This document shows positions 1 to 11,882 of a stretch of DNA of 64,000 bases, piece by piece. The translations under genes were made by a program, and so were the position numbers. The notes under the pieces are model-generated. The model saw nothing but the letters and a program-made list of their open reading frames with translations. It was not told where the DNA came from and searched no databases. Origin of the DNA: Ariolimax columbianus (Eukaryota; Mollusca; Gastropoda; Stylommatophora; Arionidae); the NCBI GenBank assembly GCA_036924085.1, contig JAVGWX010000004.1, positions 76,805,090 through 76,869,089 of the forward strand, written 5' to 3'. The first letter of the stretch is position 1, and the number at the start of each line of letters is the position of its first letter.

Positions 1-604
1 TACTCCAAGCCATCTCATGCCCAAACAAGACAGACTCCAGGAGTGTACTCCAAGCCCTCTCATGCCCCACAAGACAGACTCCAGGAGTGTACTCCAAGCC
101 CTCTCATGCCCCACAAGACAGACTCCAGGAGTGTACTCCAAGCCCTCTCATGTCCCACAAGACAGACTCCAGGAGTGTACTCCAAGCCCTCTCATGCCCC
201 ACAAGACAGACTCCAGGAGTGTACTCCAAGCCCTCTCATGCCCCACAAGACAGACTCCAGGAGTGTACTCCAAGCCCTCTCATGCCCCACAAGACAGACT
301 CCAGGAGTGTACTCCAAGCCCTCTCATGCCCCACAAGACAGACTCCAGGAGTGTACTCCAAGCCCTCTCATGCCCCACAAGACAGACTCCAGGAGTGTAC
401 TCCAAGCCCTCTCATGCCCCACAAGACAGACTCCAGGAGTGTACTCCAAGCCCTCTCATGCCCCACAAGACAGACTCCAGGAGTGTACTCCAAGCCCTCT
501 CATGCCCCACAAGACAGACTCCAGGAGTGTACTCCAAGCCCTCTCATGCCCCACAAGACAGACTCCAGGAGTGTACTCCAAGCCCTCTCATGCCCCACAA
601 GACA
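1..604. repeat. 44-bp minisatellite, about 13.7 copies, cut by window edge
   Basis: Units of 44 bp carry the core GCCCCACAAGACAGACTCC and are nearly identical; the first unit (about 1-40) is the most divergent and may be near the array's left edge. Because 44 is not a multiple of three and no frame has a stop, all three plus frames stay open for about 190 codons. These frames are repeat by-products, not a gene. The array ends at about 604, where unique sequence begins. Confidence 0.97.
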
Positions 605-661
605 CTCTAACATGAAATCAAATACAACAAAGGATTGCTGTCTCAACAAAAGGATTTAGTC

Positions 662-1140
662 CTACAATGGATTCCGGGCCCCCTGTGGGATCCCTGGAAC
701 CGAGAAAGAAGATGTGCTCGCAAAAGCCAGAATTACAGGCACACAGACTCCTCATCCACAAAGCTATAGCACTGCAAAGACACCCATCAAACGATCTATG
801 AGGACAGAATGGAGAGACCAGCATAAAGAATACAAGCTAGAAAATGACAGAATAGACAAATGTGGCGGAGATGGGCAGACAACGATCTTTAGACTTAGAG
901 CGGGACATTGTACTCAAGGCCCACCTCCACAGAATGGATCTCAGAGACACTGGACCATGCGATTGTGGAGCACCCTAGCAAACACCCAGAACATATTCTG
1001 CAGAACTACCCTACCTATGTAGAACAAAGAAAGGCAGTCTAACCTGGGGAAGCGACCATGCTCAAAAAGCTGTGGGGGACTGGCGAAGACCTTAAATTAA
1101 GTATCCTTCGTGAACCTCATCGGACTAGAAGTATGGCATC
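662..1140 (+). mobile_element. Non-LTR retrotransposon remnant, C-terminal region of an RNase-H-type LINE
   Basis: Read with two frameshifts, the plus strand encodes FRLRAGHCT, then KAHLHRMDLRDTGPCDCG, then PEHILQNYPTYVEQRKAV. This is the pattern at the C-terminus of many jockey/I/R1-like LINE polyproteins: a LR-x-GH segment, a CxCG pair, then a TPEHILQxC segment. The last cysteine is tyrosine here and an in-frame stop follows GAP, so the copy is dead. Similar regions lie at 2840-3325 and, on the minus strand, 52330-52550. The 3' side grades into an A/G-rich GAAGA-type tract at about 1150-1215. Clade assignment is uncertain. Confidence 0.75.
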
Positions 1141-1149
1141 AGTTGATCG

Positions 1150-1985
1150 ATGAAGAAATAGAAGATGCAGAAGATGACAATGATACTGAAGATGAAGACA
1201 ATGAAGAAAAAAAAAGCAGATACATAGGAAATATCTGTTCAGTGTAGCATTGGACGGAACAGACGTGGAGGATTACCAGGAAGTTTAGACAAAAATTCGT
1301 TTCTTATAGTATGTGTTCGTGTGTATGCATGTGTGTAGATATATCGTGTGTGTGTGTGTGCGTGTAGATATATCGTGTGTGTGTGTGTGTGTGAGAGAGG
1401 TTGGACCATGAAGAAGAGCAGCAAGGCTATGAAAATACATATCTCACTGAAAAGTAGTGAGTGTTTTGGTGGAAACCTTTGGTACGGTATGTGAGAGATG
1501 TGGGAGAGACGGAAACAGTGAAAAAGATCAAGAGTAAAGGGGAGACAGCCACAAAGAGATAGAAACGAATAGTGATGGACAGAGACAAAGAAAGACGAAA
1601 GACAAAATGAGTGAGGGAGAGAGAGAGAGAGACATTAAAAAGAGAAAGAACAAAAGAGAGAAACACAAAGAAAAAAGGTAAGAGTGAGGGAGAGACAGAA
1701 AGAAAGGCAGAGAGGAAGGCAAATAGACAGCGACGGAAACAGAAAGAAAGAGAATGAAGAGAAGAGAGAGAAAAGTAAGAGAAGAGATTATATCATTAGA
1801 AATAATGAGAGGAGGATAGAAAAGGCGAGCGAGTGAGGGCGGGAAATATATATATATATATATATAGAGTGAGAGAGAGAGAGAGAGTGAGAGAGAGAAT
1901 AAATTGAAAGAACATGTCACAAAAAACGCATTATTTGGCTGCAAAGTATTCCCGACTTGAGGCATTAATATATTTTGTTTTAAAT
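1150..1985. repeat. Low-complexity purine-rich and dinucleotide stretch
   Basis: It holds GAAGA/GATGA-rich sequence (1150-1215), two (TG)n tracts with TAGATATATCGTG between them (1330-1395), a long GA-rich tract (about 1490-1820), a (TA)n run (1847-1866) and a (GA)n run (1868-1898). The minus-strand frames of serine, leucine and phenylalanine here are translations of purine-rich repeat. No gene is supported. Confidence 0.85.
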
Positions 1986-1989
1986 AATG

Positions 1990-2168
1990 TGTAAGCTTCG
2001 TGCTGAAGACGGATGTATTGGGCCGAAAGGTGCAAATATCGCATTCAAACTGTAATCTACGACAGAGCACGCTCTGTTCTCCGGACTACATCCTACTACT
2101 CGAAAATTCCTTTTTAGGATTTTTGTAGCAGGAGATTGAGAACGAACAAAGAAGAGGAAGAAAATTGG
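1990..2168 (+). mobile_element. SINE-like dispersed repeat with GAA-type tail
   Basis: Contains the block GCTGAAGACGGATGTATTGG followed by GCCGAAAGGTGCAAATATCG, then AACTGTAATCTACGAC, a segment ending GGACTACATCCTACTACTCG, and a 3' end GATTGAGAACGAACAAAGAA plus GA-rich tail. The same ordered blocks occur on the minus strand at 9398-9600 and 53500-53690. The first block also sits in the tRNA-derived SINE at 62435-62697. No tRNA-like head is visible in this copy, so it is probably 5' truncated. Confidence 0.75.
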
Positions 2169-2565
2169 TGTAGCTTAATAATTGTATTACACTTGTCCCG
2201 CTGTCTCTGTATTGTTTTCGTTTGTCCGGTCACTGATTAGACCTTTTTGCAGAATCGTCGGTCCGAGTGTGTTACTGTCTAATTTATTACTGCATGTCAA
2301 CTGATATTGTTAAATGAAAGTTGTATATAGAGATAATCGCCTACACCAGTTGGTCTTGCACTTAAAGAAAAATGTGTTCGTTTCAAGAACGTTTTCACGT
2401 CTGCCAATCTCGTATACCCCATTTAGCAAAGAGAGATGGAAAAAAAGGTCATCTAATCAAGATTAGCTCGCTAAGTCAACTGATTTCTAACGAAGATAAT
2501 CACTCTCATTAACTGCATTCTACTTTCTCTTTTTCTTTCTCTTCTAACTTATTGTTTTACTTTCA

Positions 2566-2795
2566 AGAAGTCTATAGTCACAACTAAGTTCTCATGACGT
2601 CTATAGTCACAACTGTTATGAAGAAGTCTAAAGTCACAACTAAGTTCTCATGACGTCTATAGTCACAACTAAGTTCTCATGACGTCTATAGTCACAATTA
2701 AGTTCTCATGACGTCTATAGTCACAACTAAGTTCTCATGACGTCTATAGTCACAATTAAGTTCTCATGACGTCTATAGTCACAACTAAGTTCTCA
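2566..2795. repeat. 29-bp minisatellite, about 8 copies
   Basis: Core TCTATAGTCACAACTAAG alternates with a C/T variant (CACAATTAAG). The third unit (near 2620-2645) is degenerate. The array stops shortly before the recognisable RNase H part of the adjoining LINE fragment. Confidence 0.95.
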
Positions 2796-2839
2796 AGCAA
2801 CTCTAGAGCTGACATTAAAGCTCTTAAGGCCTAAGCTGA

Positions 2840-3325
2840 AATGGTTCTTTGGCACAAAAACATGAGAAAATCGTGATACTAACTGATGCACAGTCAGCGA
2901 TAACGACACTCAAATCTCACGAGCTCACAAGAACAGTGAACTGACCAAAGAAAATAAAGCCTTGTCGAAAATGTCCCACGGCTTCCAGAACGCGGTGATG
3001 CAATGGATACCATCACACTGTGACAGGAAGAAAATCTCAAACACCACACAGATGACGGATACTACTGACTGTCGAGAAAGACCCGGTTATTATACTACGT
3101 CTTCGAACTGGCGACAACAGAATGAGACACCACCTGTACAATCAACTCAAGATAGGTACCACCGGTACCACCAGCCTTTGTTACTGCGGCCTGGCACATA
3201 TGATGGCAGTACATGTACTTCAGTGTTGTTCACAGCACACAGATCTGATGAGAAACTATATGGTGGTACTTGAGATCCTGAAAAAGACAGAAAAATTTAT
3301 TGAAGAATCAGGAGTCCTAATCTAA
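2840..3325 (+). mobile_element. Non-LTR retrotransposon remnant: RNase H domain and C-terminus
   Basis: Three plus-frame pieces line up. IVILTDAQSAITTLKSHEL (about 2884-2940) matches the RNase H block with the second catalytic aspartate. QWIPSHCD (about 3001-3024) matches the WxPxH block near the RNase H end. A continuous frame from about 3088 reads LRLRTGDNRMRHHLYNQL, then CYCG, HVLQCC and ends FIEESGVLI at a stop near 3323. This is the order expected for the C-terminus of RNase-H-bearing LINEs. Frameshifts between the blocks show it is inactive. The reverse transcriptase part is absent upstream, where the 29-bp array sits instead. Confidence 0.82.
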
Positions 3326-3842
3326 ATTAACAATGATGGCAGAAGCAAAAAGAGAAAAACATGAAGAAGAAGAGGTAGAGGAATGTGAAGATGGATAAAG
3401 AACATGAGTAGTAAGAGGGAAGGAGGAATGAGAAAGAAGACGGAGGAAGATGACAAATATGCGTCTGAAACGAATAGCTAGACAAGAATGCTGACTTAAG
3501 CTGGCTGCTTAATATTTCGACAAAACCACTAATTAAACAGATAGAAGGCATGTCAGAATTCATCAGGCCCCGACTTACTGACCCACATGGATTACTGTAC
3601 CAACTGTATCCTGGACATTAGATGGTTGCATTCTCCTTTAAGAAGGTCTCATGGGTGTGGGCCGTAGACTATTTTTTTGGAGAATGTCTTTACGTTTACT
3701 ATCACTGCGGTAATTCTAGTAACCCATACGTACACTGTGAATCGCGATATCTGGTTGGGGTTTCTCGCCTAGAATAGCTTAACGACTTTATACTGGTTTA
3801 GAAGCCCCTGAAGACTGTATACAGTTGATTTTACTTCATCAT
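3326..3842. other. Unassigned spacer
   Basis: Begins with a short A/G-rich tract (3335-3460) just after the LINE stop codon, possibly its degenerate 3' tail. The rest is unique-looking sequence with no coding pattern I recognise. Confidence 0.5.
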
Positions 3843-4557
3843 CATCATGTAGCATGTCCTTTGTAGAACGTCGCTCCCATCACAGTCTGTCTGAAAGAAA
3901 CTCGTTCCCTTGCCAAAACTCCAGCCTCTGCAACGGTCATACTCAGGCATTCCTGGATATCTTGGTGCCATCGTCTTTTTGGTCTACATCTTACTCTTTT
4001 GCCTGGCACCATACCTTCCATCACTGTTCTCTCGAGACCGTTGTGTCTCTTGATGTGACCAAAGTATTTGCATTTTCAGGTCATAATGGAATTGATAAAC
4101 CAGTTCTTCTCTATGCTCAACTCTTGCCGAATGTCTACATTTGTGTTTATTTCTGCCCAGGGAATTCTAAGGATCTTTCTGTAACAGTTTGACTCGAAGG
4201 ATTCGATTCTTTGTCTAGAAGTTTTGGTAATCATTCGTGATTCCCAGCCATAAGCTGCCACATGAAAAACACAGGCTCTCAAGACTTTTACTTTTATCAT
4301 TATGTTGGTGCTCTGCTATAATTTCTTCAGCCTGCTCAGTATCTGCATTGCCATGGCTAATCTTCTTCTGATTTCGGCTCTTTCCTCTCCACCTTTCGCA
4401 TTGAAATCGCCAGTGATGATCAAGATATCTCTTTTTTCTACTTTTTCCATCGTTTCTTGCAAGGTGTTATAGAAATCATCCATTTCGCAATCGTCAGCTG
4501 CTGATGTTGGTGCATACACTTGAATTGTTAAATGTTCTTCATGATCTAAAAATGTTA
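3843..4557 (-). mobile_element. RTE-like non-LTR retrotransposon, 3' end on the left, internally deleted
   Basis: Reading the minus strand from about 4557: an endonuclease (EEP) fragment with EHLTIQVYAPTS, then DILIITGDFNAK, the block preceding the catalytic GDFNAK aspartate and asparagine. Nearly all reverse transcriptase is missing. Sequence resumes with EIRRRLAMAMQILSRLKKL, a stop, VKVLRACVFHVAAYGWES, RIESFESNCYRKILRIPWAE and EKNWFINSIMT, the post-RT region typical of such elements. It continues through RHNGLERTVMEGMVPGKR to VMGATFYKGHAT and stop codons at about 3850. The 3' end is a short (ATG/TGA)n tail at 3841-3849. It cannot be active: the polymerase core is deleted. Confidence 0.85.
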
Positions 4558-5337
4558 CTTTTACTTTTATTTCCTTTACTTTTTTTTATTTTACTTCAAG
4601 ATCTGAAAATACCTATGCGCACCCAACCTGTTCTTGAATGAATTAATTGACACTGCCTCACTATTTCCTGTGGCAATGCATTCCAAGCATTGACCACTCT
4701 GACCAACCAAATTGTTCCTTGTTACTAGGTGGGAGTGGAGGTCGTCGCTGCACCGATTCAGAATAGCAAATTCATGTGCGAGAATGGAGATTGACGCAGT
4801 AAGTGCAGCTCTAAGATATATGAGATGTATTTAACAAGGAGTCATTGTGTTCGACTCCCAGTTCTTACTTCGGAAGGTACAGAAGCGCTGGCTAAGGTCT
4901 GAGTGGAGAACAACTGTAGAGACGTCACTTCTGCAGAGGATGGTGTGGATCGACTGCATTGGTTATTCTTGGGCTTAGGGCAACTTCTTCATCTTCATTG
5001 ACCAACTAATGCTCTACTTCTAAGCCGGTAAGGATCACGGAGGAGACTTCGTTTCAGGTCTTCGCCGGTCCCCCACGGTTTATCGAGCATGGTCGCTCCC
5101 CCAGGCCAGACTGCCTCCCTTCGGTTAGAAAAGGAAAGCGAAAACATGGCAACGAAAAAGCTGACATCTTGGTTTCACACCCATCAATTGCGACTACGAT
5201 AGATGTGGGTAGGTTGAAATCTACCAATGATTGCATGTTAGATGATGACACGGCAGTTGATGAATCAGCAACTCACAGCCTGCATGTCTTTGATATCGAC
5301 CGATGTTCGAACTGACATAGGCACAAAAGAGAACGGA
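4558..5337. other. Unassigned spacer
   Basis: Starts with a T-rich run of CTTTTATTT-like sequence (4558-4600), then unique sequence. No protein family or RNA gene recognised; the short minus-strand open frames have no recognisable motif. Confidence 0.5.
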
Positions 5338-5980
5338 GATGTGTGTACAGCCATCAAACTGCAGGAACCATCGGTGTCTACGAGATGTATGTACAGCCAT
5401 CAAACTGCAGGAACCATCGGTGTCTACGAGATGTGTGTACAGCCATCAAACTGCAGGAACCATCGGTGTCTACGAGATGTGTGTACAGCCATCAAACTGC
5501 AGGAACCATCGGTGTCTACGAGATGTGTGTACAGCCATCAAACTGCAGGAACCATCGGTGTCTACGAGATGTGTGTACATGCATCAAACTGCAGGAACCA
5601 TCGGTGTCTACGAGATGTGTGTACAGCCATCAAACTGCAGGAACCATCGGTGTCTACGAGATGTGTGTACATCCATCAAACTGCAGGAACCATCGGTGTC
5701 TACGAGATGTGTGTACATCCATCAAACTGCAGGAACCATCGGTGTCTACGAGATGTGTGTACAGCCATCAAACTGCAGGAACCATCGGTGTCTACGAGAT
5801 GTGTGTACAGCCATCAAACTGCAGGAACCATCGGTGTCTACGAGATGTGTGTACAGCCATCAAACTGCAGGAACCATCGGTGTCTACGAGATGTGTGTAC
5901 AGCCATCAAACTGCAGGAACCATCGGTGTCTACGAGATGTGTGTACAGCCATCAAACTGCAGGAACCATCGGTGTCTACG
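5338..5980. repeat. 46-bp minisatellite, 14 copies
   Basis: Units carry AAACTGCAGGAACCATCGG and GTGTCTACGAGATG. They are almost identical; differences are limited to CAGCCATC versus CATGCATC or CATCCATC and one TATGTACA. All three plus frames stay open for over 230 codons because 46 is not a multiple of three. The HQTAGTIGVYE and SNCRNHRCLR peptides are therefore repeat translations, not proteins. Confidence 0.97.
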
Positions 5981-6223
5981 CACTTTACTAATAAAGACTC
6001 AATGCCTATGGGAATTCATGGAGTGTATTGAACTCTATTATTAGGAACAGAGAAGACTTCATCACAACCCGCTATTAAACATCAGGGCGCACACAAGACT
6101 CATTCTGGCCGTCCAACCGCAACGACGCTGGCTTGGGAATAAATCATCTCAAATACCCGGTCCACTCAGTTATGCAATTTGTAAGCAGACACGATCTTGT
6201 AAATGTCATGGCCATAAGCCTGT

Positions 6224-7439
6224 GATAGGGTTAAGGTTATTGATATCATAAGTCACGGTACTAATTACATCTATGTATCAGACACACTCTATCACAAATT
6301 ATTAGCTTTTTTCCTTACAACTATCACTCCTTAGCTCACAACCCTAATTAAAACACTAACAGTTTTTTAACAACAGCGAAAACCAATGAATATTTATCTA
6401 GTTGTTGTTGTTATTGTTTGCGAATGCCCACAATGAGTAGGTTACTTTTGTGTGCGCCCTGAAAAGGACGCTAAGTGGCGGGTTGCAGTAGCTTTCCTCA
6501 CATCCCGAGCGTGCTGATGAAGGTGGACCGATATCCTCCAGGCGATTGTGCTATAATTGGCCTCATCTGCCTGTCGTAATAATAGGCAAATATCGTAACC
6601 AACTATAAACTTACTAACTATAATGAATTTCAAGAGTTTCGTGCAATTAGCGAAGGTATTTTTCTTGCGCTAAAATAACCATGGGTTCTATCACGTGGTC
6701 AAATCTAGTAAAAGTTCCATCCACAATCTATATCACTCTGTGCTCATACATTTCTATTTAGCTAATTGTTCTCAGTCCTATCTCTCTGTCCTCGCACGTC
6801 CTTCCGTGGTCTTCCACAACGTAGGTGTCTTCTGAGCCTCTTGTCTCGTCTTAACGTCAGGAAGATGTTTACAGTGATTAGACCTGCTGGGTATTCCTCT
6901 TCGTCGACTAGTTAGGAACTCGGCGACTACCGCGGTTCTCGTGATTACGACAGACAACAGTGGTTACGGTACTGTGGTTCCGTTACTGCGGTTGGCAGGC
7001 CACGGGTAACACCTGTTTTACGACGCGTTGTTCAGGGCGACAGATTGACCTTGAAACAATACGTCTCCCTCTTACGAGAATGCAGACGAATGTCACTCAC
7101 GGACTTTGAAGTCGTCGTCACGTGTAACAGGTGTCAACAACGACTCAAAACAGAAAATCACACGCATACAGATTCCTACACGCGCGTGGTCTCTGGTTGT
7201 TTTTCAGTGCAAGTCTCTTTCGGTGACTTCCATTTCTGTCGTTCTATTCTAGTTACTCACTGACAATGTTCTGTCGTCTATACTAGCTTCTGCTCAGGTG
7301 TATATCCTTCCTACTAAATGCAGTCTTCTCTTCTCTGCTCTTTCTGATATCTCCATAAAACCCTGATCCCCTAACTTATATTCTAATCTCCCCGTTTCGG
7401 CCAATGACTTTTTGTTTGTCTTAAGTTTATTCGCCTCAA
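6224..7439 (+). repeat. Dispersed ~1.2-kb repeat, copy 1 (paralogue at 12365-13342)
   Basis: The stretch aligns in order with 12365-13342. Shared blocks include GTATCAGAC, ATCACAAATTATTA, AATTAAAACACTAACA, GAAAACCAAT, CTAATTGTTCTCAGTCC, CGTCAGGAAGATGTTTACAG, GGAACTCGGCGACT, ACGAGAATGCAGACGAATG and the end TTCATTCGCCTCAACTT/TTTATTCGCCTCAACTT. Divergence is clear and indels are many, so this is an old repeat, not part of the recent 24-kb copy. No coding potential or terminal inverted repeats were seen; class unknown. Confidence 0.85.
6429..6594 (+). repeat. Short dispersed repeat inserted in the 1.2-kb repeat
   Basis: Contains GCTAAGTGGCGGGTTGCAG, CGTGCTGATGAAGGTGGACC and TCCTCCAGGC. The same ordered blocks occur at 61235-61375. 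The paralogous 1-kb repeat at 12365-13342 lacks this segment at the matching place, so it looks like a later insertion. It is preceded by TTGTTGTTGTT, which may be a tail of the insertion on the opposite strand. Confidence 0.7.
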
Positions 7440-7443
7440 CTTA

Positions 7444-8035
<592 letters not shown>

Positions 8036-8758
8036 TCACCTCTTTCTCTATACGTCTCCTGTCATCATCATCATCTCTATACGTCTCCTATTATCTCTCT
8101 ATACATCTCCTATCATCAGCATCTATATACGTCTCCCAGCATCAACTCTATACGTCCCATATCATCATTTCTATACGTCTCCTATCATCATTTCTATACG
8201 TCTCCTATCATCATCTCCATACGTATTCTACCATCTCTATACGTCTCCTATGATCATCTCTATACGTCTCCTATCATCATCTATATACGTCTTATATCAT
8301 CTATATACGTCTCCTATCATCTCTATACGTATTCTATTATCATCTCTTTACGTCACCAATCATCATCTCTTTACGTCACCTATCATCATCTCTATACGTC
8401 GCCTATCATCATCTCTATGCGTCACCTATCATCATCTCTATACGTCACCTATCATCATCTCTATACGTCACCTATCATCATCTCTATACGTCACTTATCA
8501 TCATCTCTATACGTCACCTATCATCATCTCTATACGTCACCTATCATCATCTCTATACGTCACCTATCATCATCTCTATACGTCACCTATCATCATCTCT
8601 ATACGTCACCTATCATCATCTCTATACGTCACTTATCATCATCTCTATACGTCACCTATCATCATCTCTATACGTCACCTATCATCATCTCTATACGTCA
8701 CCTATCATCATCTCTATACGTCACCTATCATCATCTCTATACGTCACCTATCATCATC
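8036..8758. repeat. 23-bp minisatellite, about 31 copies
   Basis: Core ATCATCTCTATACGTCACCT. The left half (8036-8400) is heterogeneous, with CGTCTCCT, CGTATTCT and length variants; the right part (8400-8758) is nearly uniform. Three open frames of up to 256 codons are by-products of the non-triplet period. Confidence 0.96.
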
Positions 8759-9397
8759 ATCGCACCTTCCTCCCATTAAAACATTTACTAGGGACGTCAC
8801 ATACGCCATTCACCAAATGTTTGTATCTGTTACACGGGGACATTCTGTATCTACGGGTAATTCATGACTGTTGTGGTGCCTTGGTTGTAAGACAGAATGC
8901 TCACGTGTACCACCCAGGAAATGGTTACTGGTCACCTGAAATCTTTATCTAATAGACATAAAAAATATATGCGTTACATAATTGAAATATTTATGTATAC
9001 ATACCTAATTTATTTTTACATTTTGAAATAAGAACATCAAAGAAATATAGCTCTCCTTGCATTCTGGGTGACCTCTCAGTCTACGCGCGTACGCTGTACA
9101 AACAACTAGTGCCACATCACACATCTCTCATTGTAGGTGTCATCCGTAATACTGAAACATATCAGACCCATCATGTCAATAGGACTGGTTAGCCTTACCT
9201 TACCATCCCCTGTACAAACAGCATTCGTCTAAACAAACCAAAGAAATAGGACGTCTACTATTTCATATTACATAATATACCAATAGCGGTTATACGTCAT
9301 TCACTCTCTTACAGCAACAAATGAATACATTCATCAATATTACATTTCAACGGGTACACCCCTTCGTTCTGTTACACTGGTCCGCCTTACATCAGAC
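8759..9397. other. Unassigned spacer
   Basis: A/T-rich unique sequence following the 23-bp array. No coding motif, RNA gene or repeat family recognised. Confidence 0.5.
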
Positions 9398-9832
9398 CGT
9401 CGAATCTTCTTCTTCTTCGTTCGTTCTCAATCTCCCACTGTCAAACCCTGAAAGGGCGTAAGTAGCAGAATGTAGTCCAGAGAACGGAATGGTTGTGTCG
9501 TAGTTTACAGCTTGGCTGCGATATTTGCACCTTTCGGTCCAACACATCCGACTTCAGCAGCTTAGCATTCTCTCTTCGATCCCTTCTCCTTAGCCAGTCT
9601 GCTCTGCTGCAGCCTGTTATCCAGGATCAACGCGTGGAGGTGTAGAAGGGTCTTGGCCGCTATGATTCGCTGGCCCTGACGCTAGCAGTCAGCTATGGTT
9701 CGCTGGCCCTGACGCTAGCAGTCAGCTATGGTTCGTTGGCCCTGACGCTAGCAGTCAACTATGGGTCGCTGACCACTGCAGCTCATGCGCTGCTCAGCGT
9801 CTTGATCCCGAGACCGTCGAATAAAACAGCTC
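9398..9832 (-). mobile_element. Compound SINE-like dispersed element with GAA tail
   Basis: On the minus strand it starts GATCAAGACGCTGAGCAGC (about 9832), runs through a 33-bp array, then CTGGATAACAGGCTGCAGC, GGCTAAGGAGAAGGGATCGA, GCTGAAGTCGGATGTGTTGG, GAAAGGTGCAAATATCGCAG, CTGTAAACTACGACACA and GGACTACATTCTGCTACTTA. It ends GAACGAACGAAGAAGAAGAA at about 9408. The element at 53505-54010 has the same block order. The GCTGAAGTCGG block is shared with the polyA-tailed SINE at 62435. No clear box A/B promoter is seen here. Confidence 0.8.
9660..9775. repeat. 33-bp minisatellite inside the SINE-like element, 3.5 copies
   Basis: Core GGCCCTGACGCTAGCAGTCA. The related element at 53.9 kb has a single degenerate version of this segment but a different internal array. 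Confidence 0.93.
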
Positions 9833-10337
9833 TTTAACAATAACCACACACACACAAATCAAAAATGGATCCACATATCCACATCAACAGTATGATTGGA
9901 TAGTTGTACCTAACGTACACCAGTTTGTAGTTTCTTCCAGAACAATAATGAGCTAAACAGCTCATGTTCCTCAGTGGACAACAAAAATACAACATTCAAG
10001 GCTTCCAGTCTAACCCACCAATCTGTTTCATCCAAAACCATAACACACATTTCATAATGCATCAGATTATTTGAAATAATCTGTCTATTTCTTGCATTCA
10101 CTTACAATTAGTATTCAACCAATAGTAACATTATCTTATATCTCTCAACACTATCACCGATTCTCCATAAACTGCACTTCAAAATCTATAATTGTTGTAA
10201 CATAATATCCATGAACTTCATAGATGCCATCATAACTTCCTTCTAGGCTAAGATTCTTGCTCTACTAGTTTCTGTCTGGATAAGGACAGAAGTAGTGGGA
10301 GTTGAAGTGGGAGACCTAATCTCAATTACTGGCCTAT
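9833..10337. other. Unassigned spacer
   Basis: Unique sequence with a short (CA)n run at 9845-9856. A 63-codon minus frame (9910-10101) has no recognisable domain and is not called. Confidence 0.5.
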
Positions 10338-11398
10338 TATTGTGAGTTAATTGTCCCTCGTGTCCTTGGGTTGTGTGTCTAGTCTGAGTTGTCCTTGGGC
10401 TGTGTGTCTAGTGTGAGTTGTCCTTGAGTTGTGTGTCTAGTCTGAGTTGTCCTTGCGTTGTGTGTCTAGTCTGAGTTGTCCGTGGGTTGTGTGTCTAGTC
10501 TGAGTTGTCCTTAGGTTGTGTGTCTAGTCTGAGTTGTCCTCGGGTTGTGTGTCTAGTCTGAGTTGTCCTCGGGTTGTGTGTCTAGTCTGAGTTGTCCTTG
10601 GGTTGTGTGTCTAGTCTGAGTTGTCCTTGAGTTGTGTGTCTAGTCTGAGTTGTCCTTGAGTTGTGTGTCTAATCTGAGTTGTTCTTGGGTTGTGTGTCTA
10701 GTCTGAGTTGTCCTTGGGTTGTGTGTCTAGTCTGAGTTGTCCTTGGGTTGTGTCTAGTCTGAGTTATCCGTGGGTTGTGTTTCTAGTCTGAGTTGATCTT
10801 GGGTTGTGTGTCTAGTCTGAGTTGTCCTTGGGTTGTGTGTCTAGTCTGAGTTGTCCTTGGGTTGTGTGTCTAGTCTGAGTTGTCCTTGGGCTGTGTGTCT
10901 AGTCTGAGTTGTCCTCGGGTTGTGTGTCTAGTCTGAGTTGTCCGTGGGTTGTGTGTCTAGTCTGAGTTGTCCTTGGGTTGTGTGTCTAGTCTGAGTTGTC
11001 CTTGAGTTGTGTGTCTAATCTGAGTTGTCCTTGGGTTGTGTGTCTAGTCTGAGTTGTCCTTGGGCTGTGTGTCTAGTCTGAGTTGTCCGTGGGTTGTGTG
11101 TCTAGTCTGAGTTGTCCTTGAGTTGTGTGTCTAGTCTGAGTTGTCCTTGGGTTGTGTGTCTAGTCTGAGTTGTCCTTGGGTTGTGTGTCTAGTCTGAGTT
11201 GTCCTTGGGTTGTGTGTCTAGTCTGAGTTGTCCTTGGGTTGTGTCTAGTCTGAGTTATCCGTGGGTTGTGTGTCTAGTCTGAGTTGTCCTGGGGTTTTGT
11301 GTCTAGTCTGAGTTGTCCTTGGGCTGTGTGTCTAGTCTGAGTTGTCCTTGGGCTGTGTGTCTAGTCTGAGTTGTCGTTGGGTTGAATGTCTTAGTCTG
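10338..11398. repeat. 29-bp minisatellite, about 36 copies
   Basis: Core GTTGTGTGTCTAGTCTGAG with variable GTCCTTGGG / GTCCGTGGG / GTCCTCGGG ahead of it. A shortened unit (GGGTTGTGTCTAGTCTGAG followed by TTATCCGTGGG) recurs at about 10743 and 11234, suggesting a ~490-bp internal duplication. Single-base difference between copies A and B just to its left (G at 10331, C at 34365). Confidence 0.97.
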
Positions 11399-11699
11399 AG
11401 TCCTAGTGTTGAACTTAAGTCGACACTTTCAGAAATTCCATTGCTAGACTTTTGACCGGCTCCAGATTTTCTGCACCTGTGAAAGTGACTACTTTCCCGT
11501 GGTCTTGAAATGTTGGGCGGTGGCCTCCTTATTGCCTAGCATATTGCAATCAGCGTAGCCTGATTCTGGACTGTCGCTGACTTCCCCTGCTTCGCTCTTC
11601 GTTGCCTATTTCTCTATATGAATACGTTTGAAGTTTCCAACTCTATTATCCGTCGCTAATATTCTGTTATTAGTAACTCGTGTTACATTAAAACAAGTT
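11399..11699. other. Unassigned spacer
   Basis: Unique sequence; no feature recognised. Confidence 0.45.
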
Positions 11700-11760
11700 T
11701 CTTTCAGACAGACTGTGATGGGAGCGACGTTCTACAAAGGACATGCTACATGATGATGAC
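11700..11760 (+). mobile_element. 3'-terminal fragment of the RTE-like LINE
   Basis: Encodes VSFRQTVMGATFYKGHAT then stops and ends CATGATGATGAC. This is the mirror image of the 3' end at 3843 and matches 55490 and 61979. Only about 60 bp remain, so it is a severely 5'-truncated insertion. Confidence 0.8.
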
Positions 11761-11882
11761 GGTCAGATTGTCTCCCCTCACAAGCGAGTTGTTTGGACAT
11801 TGTCAATCGTTCCTTGCCGTGTCACTAATTGTCGTTCGTATTTTCTCCGCTCCCTTCCCTACCTGGTCAGAAATGTTTGGGA

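Noticed and set aside
5338..5980. Possible CRISPR array (regular repeats)
   Set aside because: The units run head to tail without unique spacers, and the sequence context is animal. The same applies to all other arrays here.
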